A DNA stretch of 64,000 nt from Cutaneotrichosporon cavernicola (GCF_030864355.1 NC_083393.1:372001-436000); one strand, 5' to 3'; shown: positions 48,878-60,384, counted from the stretch's first letter. The notes: generated by a model not told the origin, from the letters alone. Numbers and translations: made by a program.

Positions 48878-49065
48878 TATGTCGGCTGATGTTGTTGCAG
48901 ATGGAGGTTGACGTTCAATACACTCCAACTTTTGACGTGATTACCAGGCACGGAATGACCACACGTGGTGATCACGTGACTGCAGTCAACCACACGCAAG
49001 CGTGAGTTGAGGGAACAGACGCGTTGTTCGTCATTGCTCTTCCTCTCACAACAACAACTACAACC
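48878..49065. promoter_or_regulatory. 188 bp bidirectional promoter of PET127 and SEM1
   Basis: The two initiator codons face away from each other with only 188 bp between them, so the promoters must overlap. Two E-boxes are present: ACACGTGG (48961-48968) and the palindrome TCACGTGA (48972-48979), 10 bp apart centre to centre-scale spacing and about 90 bp before the SEM1 ATG. TCACGTGA is the classic core of bHLH factors such as Cbf1/MITF. Confidence 0.7.
48972..48979. promoter_or_regulatory. TCACGTGA E-box palindrome
   Basis: Perfect 8 bp palindrome in the PET127/SEM1 promoter with a second CACGTG core at 48962-48967. Function is inferred only from motif and position. Confidence 0.6.
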
Positions 49066-49577
49066 ATGGCGGAGAACAAGAACGACCAAAAGAAGGGGGA
49101 CACCAAGGCTGCACCCGCACCACCAGAGAAGAAGAACCTCCCTCAGCTCGGCGCGCTCGAGGATGACGACGAGTTTGAGGTGAGCGATGACGTTCGATCG
49201 TGTAGCTGACGTGCAGGAGTTCGCCGCCGCGAGTGAGTATTCGGTTCCCCCGATTTTGCGAATGTTGGAGCTGGCGAGTTCCCATGTGTCGGTCGGACTG
49301 GCGTCCCGGAGCATGATGGACAGCGTCTTGAGGAGAGAGGGCAGAGAACGCGTGGGGAGAGACGAGGGGCCAAGGAAGGCGCTAGCTCTGCCGTGCATAC
49401 CAGGCCCCGCTGACAACAGCTGACACCACGACTGTCGCGGACACGTTGACGGCGAACCTGACCGAGCAGCTGTGGGAGGACAACTGGGACGATGACGATG
49501 TCGAGGACGACTTCCAGAAGCAGCTGCGCCAGGCGATCGCCGAGCGCGCAGGCGGCGACGCCGAGATGAAGGAATAG
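49066..49577 (+). CDS. SEM1: 26S proteasome lid subunit SEM1/DSS1
   Basis: Small acidic protein that tethers lid subunits of the 26S proteasome and also serves TREX-2 and BRCA2-type complexes. Exons 49066..49179, 49217..49232 (16 nt) and 49420..49577 give 95 aa; introns are 37 and 187 nt. The two conserved acidic blocks are clear: LGALEDDDEFEEF, formed across the first splice, and LWEDNWDDDDVEDDFQKQLRQ. The tail is an amphipathic helix. The N-terminal 25 residues are Lys-rich and the linker between the acidic blocks is somewhat longer than in yeast. The 16 nt middle exon is needed to give EEFAAAT. Confidence 0.93.
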
Positions 49578-49964
49578 AGCGGCGCAAGGATGCGCTGTTC
49601 CGCATCAGCTCAGCGGCCCTTGGAGAGAGAAGAGGGCGATGTAGAAGTCACCTAGACCATGTAATCATTGCAGCAGACGCAGCGCGGGCGGGATGAGGAA
49701 TCGCATGAGACGTCGAGTGCATCCAGCGACAGAGATGCAGAACAGATTCTTAGGCCGTTCCGCGCACACTCTGACGATAAGATGCCTGGGCGAATGGGCG
49801 AGGGAGTGTTTGCTATTGAGATGGTGAGGCGGACGTGTCCGGTTGTCAAGTGGAGGCCCCATGTATGTTGCAGCGTAATGACCGTGGGTTCCTGTTGTTG
49901 AATTGTCGCTTTCACCCACTCCACGTCAGACCGCTTACAGTGGAGCACGCTTGGCGGTCATATA
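49578..49964. other. intergenic between SEM1 and the peptide transporter
   Basis: 387 bp between two plus-strand genes; SEM1 3' UTR and the transporter promoter. A TATAAT-like element directly abuts the transporter ATG. Nothing else is recognised. Confidence 0.5.
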
Positions 49965-52061
49965 ATGTTCACTCGAATACGGCAAGTATTCTCCTCGCGC
50001 GGCGCGTACGAGCTGGTAGCTGAAACGGAGGGTGAGTCCGTCGCAGAACGCAAGACTGCAACCCACCTTCCTTCGACTATATTCCTTCCTCCGCTGATAT
50101 CAGACCACGCCATACGGCGAGCTCCCACCGCCGCCGAGTCCACTTTTCGCCGCGTCCCCGCCGCTGTCCCGCTCATCGCGCACCTTCTAGCCCTTGTCGA
50201 GTTCGCTGAGCGTGCCTCGTACTATGGCGTATCTGGCGTCTTCGCGAACTTTGTGCAACGTCCACTCCCGCCAGGGAGTACCACGGGTGCGCCAGCGAAA
50301 GGGAGCGACACGCCGCCCGGCGCGTTGGGAATGGGCCTGCGTGCCAGTGCGACCGTCAGTGCACTCTTTACGGTTATGGCGTTTGCGAGCCCTCTGGTGA
50401 GCTGAGATCGGATGGGCTGAGACCAGGTTGGCGGGGCACTCGCCGACGTGCGGTGGGGCAAGTTCCGGACTATCGCTGTGGGCACCGCCGTATCAGGGGT
50501 GGCCCACGTACTCTGCGTCTGGGGTGAGCTGCCTTAACATGGAGGGTAGCTGACGGTAGCGGCAATCCCCTCCGTGTTGCTGTCCGGGACCGCCTTCCTT
50601 CCCTTCATCATTTCCGTCATCTTACTTGGTGGAGCGACTGGTGCGTCCGCTGGTAGGAGTGAAGGAACTGACACCAGGCCTCATCAAGGCGAACATCGCC
50701 CCACTTATGGGGCAGCAGTACGTCCACGAGGACTATGTCGCGACCGTGGACGGGGAACGCGTCGTCGTCGAGAGGGAAGGTAGGTCTTCCCAAGCTCCTT
50801 TGCTTACGTACCAGCTGACACCAGCCACCGTGCAGAAGATCATGGCCGCGTACTACCTCTCGATCAACGTCGGCGCGTTCTTCGCCGTCGCATCAACATT
50901 CGCAGAGAAGGTAAACAGCTCCAAATTACCAGCGGCTGACGGCAGTACGTCGGGTTCTGGCTGGCGTACCTAATACCGGGCGTCATCTTCTTCCTGATGC
51001 CGCCTCTCCTCTACTTCGTGAACCCATATCTGGAGCCAGAGCCAGCACCTTCCTCCGCCGCCCTGCGTGACGCGTACCACATCCTCCGTCGCGCGGTCAA
51101 GAGCGAACCACCCAGCGCGGCCGAGTATGAGCTCGCAAGCGATGGCGAGGTCGGACACGGCGTCGAGCCCAAGGGCGGCGATGTGAAGCAGGCGCTGCTG
51201 GCGTGCAAGTTGTTTCTCTTCTTCGCGATCTACAACATTGCCGACGGGGGCCTGAACACGATCATGACGAGCATGGCCGGGGCCATGACGACGAATGTGA
51301 GCTTACCGACACTCAACGTAGCTGATAGCAGGGTGTCCCGAACGACGTCCTCGAGAAAGCGTGAGTAGACAATGAAATAGCTCATTCAAGCAACCCGTTC
51401 GCGATCGTGCTCGCGATCCCACTGCTTAACAAGTTCGTGTACCCGTTCCTCGAGGCCCGCAATATACCCCATGGGCCTGTGCGTCGCATCGTCGCAGGAT
51501 TCATCCTTGCTGCAGCAGGGATGCTGTGGTGTGCGCTGCTCCAGTTCGCAGTATGTTGTACAGCTGCACCGACCAGCTGATGAGCAGGTCTACAGGACAT
51601 CTCCTTGCGGATTCGAGGCCACGACGTGCGATGAAGTATCGCCTCTGGTGAGTGTGGCTCGCGTCGGAACGTTATAGTGACTGACGACCAGAGCGCATGG
51701 CTCGTCCTTCCCGCGCCCCTGCTTACTGGCGCGAGCGAGGCAATCGCCTGCGTTTCCGCGCTCGAGCTCGCGTTCACGATGTCACCTCGTAAGCGGATCC
51801 AGCCATTAAAAGTACACTGACAGCCGTGCAGCTGGCCTCCGTTCGATTGTCACGTCTCTCTTCTTGTTCACGCAGGCCATTTCGGCGATCCTCGTCCTGG
51901 CGTTCCTCCCACTCATGCACGACCCTCTATTGGTCTGGACGTTTCTGCTTGCTGTGAGCTAATCTTCTCCCCCGACAAGCTGACACCAGGCTGTCCTCAC
52001 GCTCGGCTCTGCCGCCGGCGTGTGGCGCATGTTCCAGTTCCTGGATGACGAGCGCTCATGA
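49965..52061 (+). CDS. PTR2: POT-family proton-coupled peptide transporter
   Basis: Plasma-membrane di/tripeptide importer. Twelve exons: 49965..50396, 50427..50523, 50560..50640, 50678..50779, 50825..50910, 50946..51296, 51332..51360, 51391..51550, 51588..51647, 51692..51788, 51832..51953 and 51990..52061. They give 562 aa; introns are 30-44 nt. The proton-coupling motif ExxER is present as VEFAERASYYG (TM1). Next come MGLRASATVSALFTV and GGALADVRWGKFRTI. The POT signature region is GLIKANIAPLMGQQY, followed by AAYYLSINVGAFFAV and the cytoplasmic loop with FFLMPPLLYF. The C-terminal half has IPLLNKFVYPFLEAR and GLRSIVTSLFLFTQAI, typical TM10-TM11 features. The motif ExxER has Ala instead of the usual Phe next to Arg. 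The DNA is continuous with its neighbours in composition, so no transfer is suggested. Confidence 0.9.
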
Positions 52062-52175
52062 TCCGCGTCAAGATGTACTCTATCAGTCCATTGTATCTAT
52101 CTACACCCGTACAATACAGCACTATAAGCAAGCCTGCTTGCCAGATCACTGCGAGCCCTACAACTATCATAACAA

Positions 52176-53882
52176 CTAGATCCGCCCACCGTAATGCTCG
52201 TGCGCTGCTGGTGCGGGTGCAGCAACGGGGAATGCTGAAGGGATGGCTAGTGGTTGTGTGGCGGGCTGGTAGAAGCTCGCTGAGGACGGCTCGCGCGTGA
52301 GCCCACTCGGTGCAGCCTGCGGGAACCCAGGTTGTGGCCTGTACTGCTGCGGCATGGCTGGCACGGCTGGCACGGCTGGAGGTGGCGAGCGTGCGCGACG
52401 CATGCGGTCCGCGATGTCCTCCTCAAGGTGGACACGCTCGGTCATCGCGTCGACGTGGTAGATGCTCATGTCGCCTTCGCGGTCGTATCTGATATCGTAG
52501 GGGTTGACGTAGGATGCACGGTCGCGGTCGAAAGCGCCCACAGGCACGCCGAGGCCGCCATGCTTGGTCGAGCTGCGGTGGGGGTGGGTCGAGAGGATAG
52601 GAGTGGACACCTCAGCCTCGTCGGGGTCGCGTGCGTACCCGACTTCACCGAGAGCGATGCCGCGGCTCGCCATCTGCATGCGTCGGATACGCCAGACGTG
52701 CACGCGCACCTTGTGCATGTGGTGCCAGATGTACCAGGCGGCGTAGATGGTCACGACTGCGGTCAGCTCTGCTTGAAAGGGAACGCACGGAAGCCAACGG
52801 CCAAGACGGCGTACGAGATAATCTTGGACTTTGTGCTCCTGTCTTTGTTGAGGATGAGCACACCGAGATAGACAGTAACGAGCTGTTTGGGCAGCGTGAG
52901 GACAGTCGCAGTGAGGAAGATCCAAAAGGGCATGCCGCACGTCGCGAACACGGCCGTAGTCAAGTGGCCTGGGATGGCGGAGAGACGGGCCATGAAGACG
53001 ATCCAGAAACCACCTTCGCGCATCACATACGACAGGCAGTGGTATGTGATGTTCTTGTTCTCGTACTTTTCGGCACGCGAGCGCAGGCAGTACTTGAACG
53101 CGTAGTAGTTGCCAATCTCGCCAGCCAGGGTGCCGGCGGCGACAATGCCGAAACCGATCCAGAGGCCCCACACGATACCGCAGATGATTGCGACGATCTG
53201 GGGTGAGTGATGTTATGAAAGGCGCTTTGGTGCCCAGATCATAGCCGGCGGGCGGGGGCCACTCACCTCGTGTCCGAACAAGGGGGGAAAGGAGATGACG
53301 AACATGATGGCAATCGGAATGGTCCATCCGGCTGGGAGGTCGCGCATCCACTCCGCGGCCGGAGTAAGCCATTTGACCAGCTGATCGTGGTACACGGTCA
53401 TGAGGATGACGAGGACTGTACACACGATCAGGATGATATACCAGTCTGGTGTGAGCTCCGTCTCTGCGAGGGGACGTACACCACCACTCAAGGCGGATCC
53501 AGAAACGCCACGCGTACAGGTCGCGCCAGCGGAACAGTCCAGCCTTGAGGAACTCTTTCTCGTCCTCCTCGTCCTCCTTTGTCCATCCGTCCGGCAGCTC
53601 GCCGTGCTTAAGGTCATTAGGCTGGCTCGGGGTACGTTGAATCGGCGCGGCGGGCATCTCGTAGTGCGCGTAAGCAGGGTAGGATGGGTCATCGCGCGAG
53701 TGGCCGCCGTACGCGCTTTCGGGGCGCAGGGGCACCGTCGAGCCGGCTGGCGAGTGAGAGCTCAACGGCGTGCCGTGCCTGTCATCCAGCAAGGAGGGGT
53801 TGGGGGAGGGTACGTTGTAATTGTGTCGGTTGTCGTTATGCGGTTGGGAGTGCGGGGCGTAATCGTACGCGTTGGAGGTCAT
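52176..53882 (-). CDS. TVP38: TVP38-like Golgi membrane protein (VTT/DedA domain)
   Basis: Golgi/ER membrane protein of the VTT (SNARE-associated/DedA) family; relatives act in lipid scrambling and vesicle traffic. Exons 53480..53882, 53267..53445, 52789..53197 and 52176..52756 give 523 aa; introns are 34, 69 and 32 nt. A disordered ~100-residue N-terminus precedes TM1 (YIILIVCTVLVILMTVY). The VTT core contains PIAIMFVISFPPLFGHE, IVAIICGIVWGLWIGFGIVA, EIGNYYAFKY and FMARLSAIPGHLTTAVFATC, the re-entrant loop. Then come FWIFLTATVLTLPKQLVTVY and a last TM ending YAAWYIW. The C-terminal ~170 residues are long and Pro/Gln-rich. One continuous frame runs the whole length because the introns lack stops in shifted frames; reading it unspliced gives a nonsense middle segment. 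Confidence 0.9.
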   Translation of the reverse strand: MTSNAYDYAPHSQPHNDNRHNYNVPSPNPSLLDDRHGTPLSSHSPAGSTVPLRPESAYGGHSRDDPSYPAYAHYEMPAAPIQRTPSQPNDLKHGELPDGWTKEDEEDEKEFLKAGLFRWRDLYAWRFWIRLEWWCTSPRRDGAHTRLVYHPDRVYSPRHPHDRVPRSAGQMAYSGRGVDARPPSRMDHSDCHHVRHLLSPLVRTRGEWPPPAGYDLGTKAPFITSLTPDRRNHLRYRVGPLDRFRHCRRRHPGWRDWQLLRVQVLPALACRKVREQEHHIPLPVVCDARRWFLDRLHGPSLRHPRPLDYGRVRDVRHALLDLPHCDCPHAAQTARYCLSRCAHPQQRQEHKVQDYLVRRLGRWLPCVPFQAELTAVVTIYAAWYIWHHMHKVRVHVWRIRRMQMASRGIALGEVGYARDPDEAEVSTPILSTHPHRSSTKHGGLGVPVGAFDRDRASYVNPYDIRYDREGDMSIYHVDAMTERVHLEEDIADRMRRARSPPPAVPAVPAMPQQYRPQPGFPQAAPSGLTREPSSASFYQPATQPLAIPSAFPVAAPAPAAHEHYGGRI

Positions 53883-54560
53883 CTCGCGCTCAGGGGGCTA
53901 GTGGTTGTGGTGGCTGTGGCGGTGGCAGAAAGGGTGTAAAGAAGGTTGACGAGTGGCGATGACAAGGAACTGGAGAAGAAGAAGGTGAAATGAGAGTGAT
54001 GTTGTGTAGAGTGGATAAAGTGGAGAGTGGACAGTGTGATGAGAGCCAAGAGGAGAGGAGTAGCGCGTGCGTTTGGGTGTGGGTGCGGGGAAAATAAAGG
54101 GGATTGCTTCTAACGCACAGGTCGCGTCGGAATCAAGGGTACTGCGGGATGAGGTGGAGGTCTCTCTGTCGTGTCGACGCGTTTGGTGGCGTTGAGGCTT
54201 TATTCCACAGATAATCGCAGAGATGAGATGGTCAAATGGATAAAGACGACGATGTACAAGACATCTATTAATGTCTAAATGTCTAGAAGAGTGACTGCGC
54301 AATTCAATGATCAATATGACAATTGTGATTTCAAGCTGTGCTAAAAGAGATTGAAACCTCGCACGCGCGCGTCATGTCGGCTGCGCCATCATACCATCAT
54401 ACCACAATTCAGGCATCGCCCTCCGCACTGACCTCCGCACTCCATCTCCCTCTCCCTATGGTGGCTTGTTTCAAGATTTCAATCACATTGATTAGGTACA
54501 ACTCGACATATCCTCTCCTATGCACTCGATCCTCGCTCCTCGCTCCTCTCCCTTCTCCGA
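53883..54560. other. intergenic, TVP38 promoter side
   Basis: 678 bp between the TVP38 initiator and the PhyH-like stop, both minus strand. On the TVP38 sense strand the first 150 bp are C/T-rich. No gene is seen. Confidence 0.5.
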
Positions 54561-55732
54561 CTAGTAGGGCACAAGGCCGGCCAGCTGCTGCGCACGGTGG
54601 GAGAGCACAGGCTTTGTGCGGGGCTCTATGCGCTCTCCCTCGGTGAGTTCCCATCCCTTGAACCGAGCAGCGGTGATGCGGAATTCTGTTCTTGTCAGCA
54701 CCATCTTTATAAAATCTCACCAAGAGGGTCATGGCTCGTTCCCCACGACTTGGCAAAGCATTCCCGCTTCTCCTGTAGCTTCTGGTCCCGAATATTCTTG
54801 ATGGGCTTATAGCACACATACGTAGCGATACGGGGCTCGGTTCCCCGTGCTGCGTCACCGTAATGAACAGTCCGCGAGTCCCAGAGAATAAGGTCGCCAG
54901 GACCAGCCTCGACCTTTGTCCACGTGCATCCGCGCTCGTAGAACCAGTCGAGGTGAGATTCGTCGTGCTGCCACCAGTCGGCGGTCGGCCATCCCTCCTC
55001 GGGCATGAGGTTCTCATGCGTGCGGAAGTACTCCTCGAACAGCGCGGTGCTTCCTTCAAGAACCATGAGGCCGCCGTCGAGAGGTCCGTTGGGGTACAGG
55101 TTGACAATTCCCTGGACGCAGTGCTTGAAGCAGCGGGTCGGCGACTGGTCGCTGTGCGGCCATGGCTTGCCCGCCTCAGCGCTGAGTTCGGAACCGTAGG
55201 GAAGCGAGATGTTCACACTGTCGTAGGAAACGATCAGCTCGTCAGTGTCCCAGATCTTGGCAAAGGCGTCGATGACTCCAGGCTCGGAGCGGATGTCCCA
55301 CGCAAACTGCTCGTGCGCAACCCCGTAGCGGTGGTACAGACCGCCCTTGTCAAACTTGGGCACGTTGGGGATATGCCAAGTCGAGCGGTCATCGCCCTTG
55401 AAGCCCTTGCCACTGGTATTAGCATCTTGTTGAAAAGCAAGTAACCTCCGGCTCCGGCTCCGGCACCGGCCGGCCCGTCACAAGCCAACCCCCCGCAAAG
55501 TTACTCACAAGCTCTCAAGCCACTTGTACATCTCGTCGACATAGTACTCGGCCTTCTCCTTGCTGATAACGCCCGGAACGACAGTGTACTGGTGTAAGAC
55601 CAACTTTTACTCAACCTCCAAACTTACACCCTTGGTAGTAAGGTCGGGGAACGGGTCTTGGGCGCGCAACTTGAGCGTCTTCGGGGTCGGCGCCTGGGTC
55701 TGCGTCTTGGTCTCGATCGAAACAGGTGCCAT
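54561..55732 (-). CDS. phytanoyl-CoA dioxygenase (PhyH)-like protein
   Basis: Fe(II)/2-oxoglutarate oxygenase of the PhyH superfamily; fungal members are often of unknown substrate. Exons 55628..55732, 55509..55588, 54721..55412 and 54561..54685 give 333 aa; introns are 39, 96 and 35 nt. Iron ligands are intact: His148-Ser-Asp150 (PWPHSDQSP) and distal His245 (DSRTVHYGDA), with an Arg about 11 residues later for 2-oxoglutarate. Other landmarks are GYTVVPGVISKEKAEYYVDEM and GLMVLEGSTALFEEYF. If the last intron (54686..54720) is not removed the frame ends nine nucleotides after the donor. Splicing instead yields a C-terminus EPRTKPVLSHRAQQLAGLVPY, which fits fungal relatives. No peroxisomal targeting signal is seen at the C-terminus (VPY). 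Confidence 0.87.
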
Positions 55733-57424
55733 GGTAGTGTACGTGTAGATTCAGTGAGGATATGAGCCGCTATCATGTCGCTTCGTATCATATATGACTA
55801 CAGTGGTGTATTGCTACCAGCCTTGGCCGATACACACCGGCCCATTGAGTGCGGAGTACACTGCGGCGCTGGGTTTTTTCAATAAGTCAGTAAGGCACCG
55901 CTGGCGTACATCGACTGGCATTGCGTTTAGCAGCCGGCTCCCGTAGCAATCGGCATCCACCGAGGTGCTGAAGCCGTTCCGGTTTTGGCACCAAAGTCAC
56001 TCCGGGCGTGCCGTGGGCAATGCACCGACGACTGCCGTTGGCTGTACGAAACGCAAAACCCCGTCCACGCCGGCGTTGCGCCGGTGTTGCGGTACATTAT
56101 CGGCCCGTTAGCATCGTCACATCTACAAGGCGGCAGAACGTCCTGCGTCTGGGTTTTGGTCCGGGTCTGGGTCCGGTCTGTCTGTGTCTGTGTCTGGGTC
56201 TGGATACATTACACGGGCCGCAGCTGGAACGTGGACAGATGGCAGATAAGTGGCGAAAGTGGCCGAGGAATGACCATTGCTCAGCCTGCAAAACACGTTG
56301 GACTACATGTGACCAGCGATGGTGCCTACTGCTGGGTCTCTGCATGGCGGTATATGTCCCGAAAGCCGAGGAATGGCCTTGAGCCGCAACACCGTTCTGC
56401 TATAAGTACAATGCCTCAGCCTGCGAATCGCCATCGACTCTTAAACGCATGGCTACGTGGCTACGTGGCGTCACCAGGAATGACGTGCCGGCATCCCGTT
56501 CTCCTATAAGCATCCTCATTCTCGATCGGTGATGCTGATACGCCACGAGCACATGGGCGTGGTCTGACGAGATCTATACGAGTCTGCTCAGGCAACACAG
56601 TCTCGAGATCTGCAAGGTCTTGACCAACACCTGGAACCCGTGGGCATTACAGAACGGACCGGGCGGTTAATGCCCCAGCCTGTAAAACACTTGCAGGCTG
56701 GGTCACATACGTGGAGTGTTGGAGGGAACGACTTGGTGGTGTGTGCAGGTGACGCAGTCCAGGAATGACCTCGCAAGAGAATCTGGCTGAATGGTACCCT
56801 CTTAAGGTCTGGTGATCCCTTCCCACACGAGCAGTGCTAGTACCCAGCACCAGCATCAGCCCTACGAAACAAGATCCTACGATCGGGCAATACCGAATGC
56901 GTGTCTGTGCCCCAAATTCGCGTAGCCGCGGCTCGCGATCGTATTCCCTGTTTTCACCCGCGAACAATGAGGTGGGCTGTACCGTCGCTGTGGAAGCCTG
57001 AAAGTGAGGTACGTCGCGTCAATGCTGTGATGGTGTGGTGTGAGTGCCCTGGGATAGCAGGTTTCACAACTACACCGCTTACAGCCAACTGGATAGCAAC
57101 AGCTCGGCGGCCGCAAGCCCCACAGACAGGCTCATCCAACCACTGGCGTTATCTACTCTGCCAAGGGAGCTCAAGACTTGGCCGTGAGCTCAAGACTTGG
57201 CCATGACCTCCCCGTGTCTCCACTGCCAAGGCTTGGCAGGCTGCTTTCAATGTCCTACGCTCACGCACCCATCGCTACGATACCTCGCAACATGGTAATA
57301 CTGTCCATTGGAAATTTACGGCGGTCAGGCCGGCCTTGCAGAAGGCTGCGACTGTCCTTCACTCTCTCGTGTACGATGCTGGGTGAGGGTGATAGGAAGA
57401 GGATGAAAACTACTGTAACATATA
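55733..57424. other. intergenic with short degenerate direct repeats
   Basis: 1692 bp with no recognisable gene. Several short motifs recur between 56260 and 56770: CAGCCTG(C/T)(A/G)AA, GGAATGAC and CCGTTCT(G/C)CTATAAG. They suggest old duplicated material. A 19 bp tandem duplication sits at 57167-57204. Confidence 0.5.
57167..57204. repeat. 19 bp tandem duplication
   Basis: GAGCTCAAGACTTGGCCGT is followed immediately by GAGCTCAAGACTTGGCCAT, two copies differing at one base. Confidence 0.85.
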
Positions 57425-59634
57425 CTACTGGCAGGAGGGGATGGTGACGTTCTTCATGTTGCGGTCCTTGTCGAAAATGCCCCTGGGGTTAGCGCGTTTT
57501 TGTTCGAGGGTGGAGTGCATGTGCCAAGGCTCGGCGCTATGGAGGCTGGGCGAGGCACAGGCCGATTAGTGGCGCCAGGCATAGCCATGATAAGGGTACA
57601 CCGCCCGAGGTTGCTTGGCTCGGCGCACATCGTCTGACAAATGCCCACGCCGGCGCCAATACGCCTCCACGCCGGGTTGGTTGCAGATTGCAGGACTCAC
57701 CAGTAGGGCTCGACACCGCCGTAGAGCGGCTCCTTCCACTCCTGGTCGAAGGGCTCGAAATAGAAGTAGTGAGTCTGGTTGGCGTTGGCCTGGCACACGA
57801 ACGTGTCAAGGAACTGCTGGAGCTGGGCCACAGTCGCGTCGCTGGGAGGGTTGCCCGAGGTCTGGCCAGTGTCGTCACCCTTGGGCGTAGTGAACTTGGT
57901 CGGCCAGCCCGTTTCAGCAATGTACATGGCCGGCTGATTGGCGGCCTGCTGAGAGTAAATGACGTCGTTGTTCATAAAGTAATCCCATGTCCAGGTGGCG
58001 GCCTGGTCGATGGGCACCTTCCCGAACCAGGGGTGGACGTTGGCCATGTAGAAGTCGAGGCCTTGCGCGAGCGCAACCGAGAAGAGAGAGCCGGCGTCAC
58101 CGGTGCCGATGGGGAGCGTCTTGCTGAGACCAAGCGCCTGGACCTTGGTCTTGACCTCGGTGACGTAGCTGAGGAGCTGTTTGACGTCGCTGAGATACTT
58201 TGCACCGCTCGGCGCCTCGTTTGCCTGGTTAAGAAGCCACTCGTTGCCGACGGCGAGGCCCTCGACATTGTCGACGCCGTACGTCTGGAACGCGTCAAGA
58301 ACTGCGTTCGTCTGCTCAGTGTACGCCTGCGTGTTGCTGTCGATGTAGATAGCGGGGTAGATCACCATGTCGACCTTGGTCTGCTTGATGGCCTCGAGCA
58401 CGAGTGCCGTCATGTTGCAGTTGGAACCGTACAGTCGCAAGCGCGTCGTCATCTGGGACACGATCTGCATGTCTCTGATGACAGCATCAAGCGTTGCACC
58501 GCACGCGGGAGGGATCGCGCCGTCCGGCTGGTACGCCATGCCCCAGAAGACCTGGTGGAGACGGGGGTCCTTGTCAAAGTTGGAGGGGTCGTTGGGGTCC
58601 TTAATCGTGGTACCGTCGCTGCTGCCAGACTTGGAGCCAGATCCCGAGCTGCCGCTCTTCTTCCCGGTCTGCGTAAGGACAACGGCGACAACGACAGCGA
58701 CGATCGCAGCAATGACAATGAGCGCGCCGATGATCCACCACCACTTCTTCCGGCTCTTGGGCTTCTCGTCGTATGCGTAGTTCTGCTCCTTGGCAGCACC
58801 GCTTGCCCCACCGGCCCCACCAACGCGCTCCATCTCCCAGAGCTGGTCCGCCGTCATGCCGTCGGTCGATTGCGGCGTGTGGCCGCCGCCGTTGCTGTAA
58901 CCACTACCAGTGGCGTTGTTTGGTAGGTAGCCTCCGTATCCGCCACCGCCACCGTTCCCGTACGATTGATCTGGGACGTATGGCTGCTGCGCACCGCGGG
59001 AGGCGCTGTAGCCCGCCGCGCCAGCTCCTGCGGCCATGCCTGGATCGGGCATGCGATTGTACTGGTTGTGATAAGGTCGTCCGAATGAGCCTGGGTTCAT
59101 AGAGTCTTGGGCTGGAGGGGGGGTTGACTGGGGCGAACCTTCCGTGAAAGAGTCCGAGTAGAGTGAAGCGCGGTGGGCAGGAGGAACCTCGTCGAGATCT
59201 AAAAGGAGTGTGAGCGAGTGTGGCGAAAGTGATATGTGTAAAGGAAACGAGAGTGTGTGTGTGTATGTGTAAGCACGAGCAGTAGACGCAGGTGTGTAGC
59301 AGGAGATGTGGAAGGTGTCAGAAGGGGGATGGAGTGTGCTCAGGCCATGCGGGCGCCTTTGGTGGCTTGGGGTGAGGTCCTTCAGGTGGTCGCGAGGGGC
59401 GCGAGGCTTCAATCGACGCGGCCTTGTACGCCCTCGTACCAGCAGGCGCACCAATCCACTTTAGTGATCCAAAAACGTCCCGTAGAGTAACGAAATAGAC
59501 TCACCGTTCCCAGACCGGCTGTCCACCGATGGTGTGTTTACAGAAGAGGTGCCGACCATCGAGGGTGGCCGCATGTCCTCAAAGCCTGGCACTGGAGCGT
59601 AGCGCTGGGTTGGCTGCGATTGATTCCACGACAT
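57425..59634 (-). CDS. type II membrane GH17 beta-1,3-glucanase/glucanosyltransferase
   Basis: Cell-wall glucan-modifying enzyme of glycoside hydrolase family 17. Exons 59505..59634, 57701..59198 and 57425..57482 give 561 aa; introns are 306 and 218 nt. The ~195-residue cytoplasmic N-terminus is Gly/Pro/Tyr/Gln-rich. A single TM anchor (WWWIIGALIVIAAIVAVVVAVVL, about 196-218) follows a Lys/Arg cluster, so the catalytic domain faces the periplasm. After a Ser/Gly/Lys linker, the domain begins near residue 255 (FWGMAYQPDGA). The acid/base Glu is 363 (VGNEW), and the nucleophile Glu is 472 (AETGWPTK). The last small exon adds GIFDKDRNMKNVTIPSC. Layout is like ascomycete BtgC/EglC-type membrane glucanases. 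Confidence 0.9.
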
Positions 59635-59845
59635 TTGACTTTGCTTGGATGATGTGGGTGTTGAAGGTGTGAAGGGGTAAGGGGCCAATGTGATGCCAGG
59701 AGGTGAAGGGCGGGAGCCAATCTAGGGAGTTGACGAGACTTGAAGGATCCGAGGTGAAAGTGTCTTGTTACAGCTGGGGTCTGAGCGAGAGGATTGCTTT
59801 GAGCGCTTGGGCCTCTCTAATATCCGACAATCGATTAGAGGGGAT

Positions 59846-59904
59846 AGTGAAGAGAGAAGAGATGAGGAGAGGAGAGAAGAGAAGAGAAGAGAAGGAGAAG
59901 AGGC
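59846..59904. repeat. (GAGAA)n purine tract
   Basis: About 59 bp of nearly pure A/G with AGAGAAGAGAAG units, about 210 bp upstream of the GH17 initiator; the sense strand is pyrimidine-rich. Confidence 0.8.
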
Positions 59905-59956
59905 AAAGACGCGAAGGTGGTGTTGAATGATCAACGTTGAACAAGGAAGGTCATCT

Positions 59957-60384
59957 GAGGGTTAGGGGAGGGGGGGGAGGGCGGGGCTGGTTTTGGCGGC
60001 TCAAACGCCCTTGTATTAGGGTGAAGGATGGCAAACCAAGGGTGTCATCTTTCCCATCAGATGGATCCCATTAGCATCTTCATAACCGGAGCCCTTTACG
60101 CCCGATTTAGCATTCTTTGATGATATTATTCCTGTGTATAATACCAGTACTTGATCTAAGATCTTTGCGCTTTCGCAGCTTGTTCCACATGCTGTGCATC
60201 ACCGTGTCACCACCATACAGCGCCGGACAGCGCCTCTACGTCTCGTCTCCTCTTAAGAAGAAGACATCTTGTTTTGGGCGGTGCGGTAAGCGAATTTTCT
60301 TCCACACATATTCAGGTTGCATGCATTGCCTGGGTGCCTGAATGGCACTCGACAAAGATTGACTTTCTTGAGGGTTAGGGGAGG
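59957..60384. repeat. dispersed 15 bp direct repeat GAGGGTTAGGGGAGG (two copies)
   Basis: Identical copies at 59957-59971 and 60370-60384. Each contains GGGTTAGGGG, close to a fungal telomere unit (TTAGGG), but only one unit per site. Confidence 0.7.

Noticed and set aside
59957..60384. GGGTTAGGGG elements as telomeric repeats
   Set aside because: Single units separated by 400 bp; recorded only as a short direct repeat.
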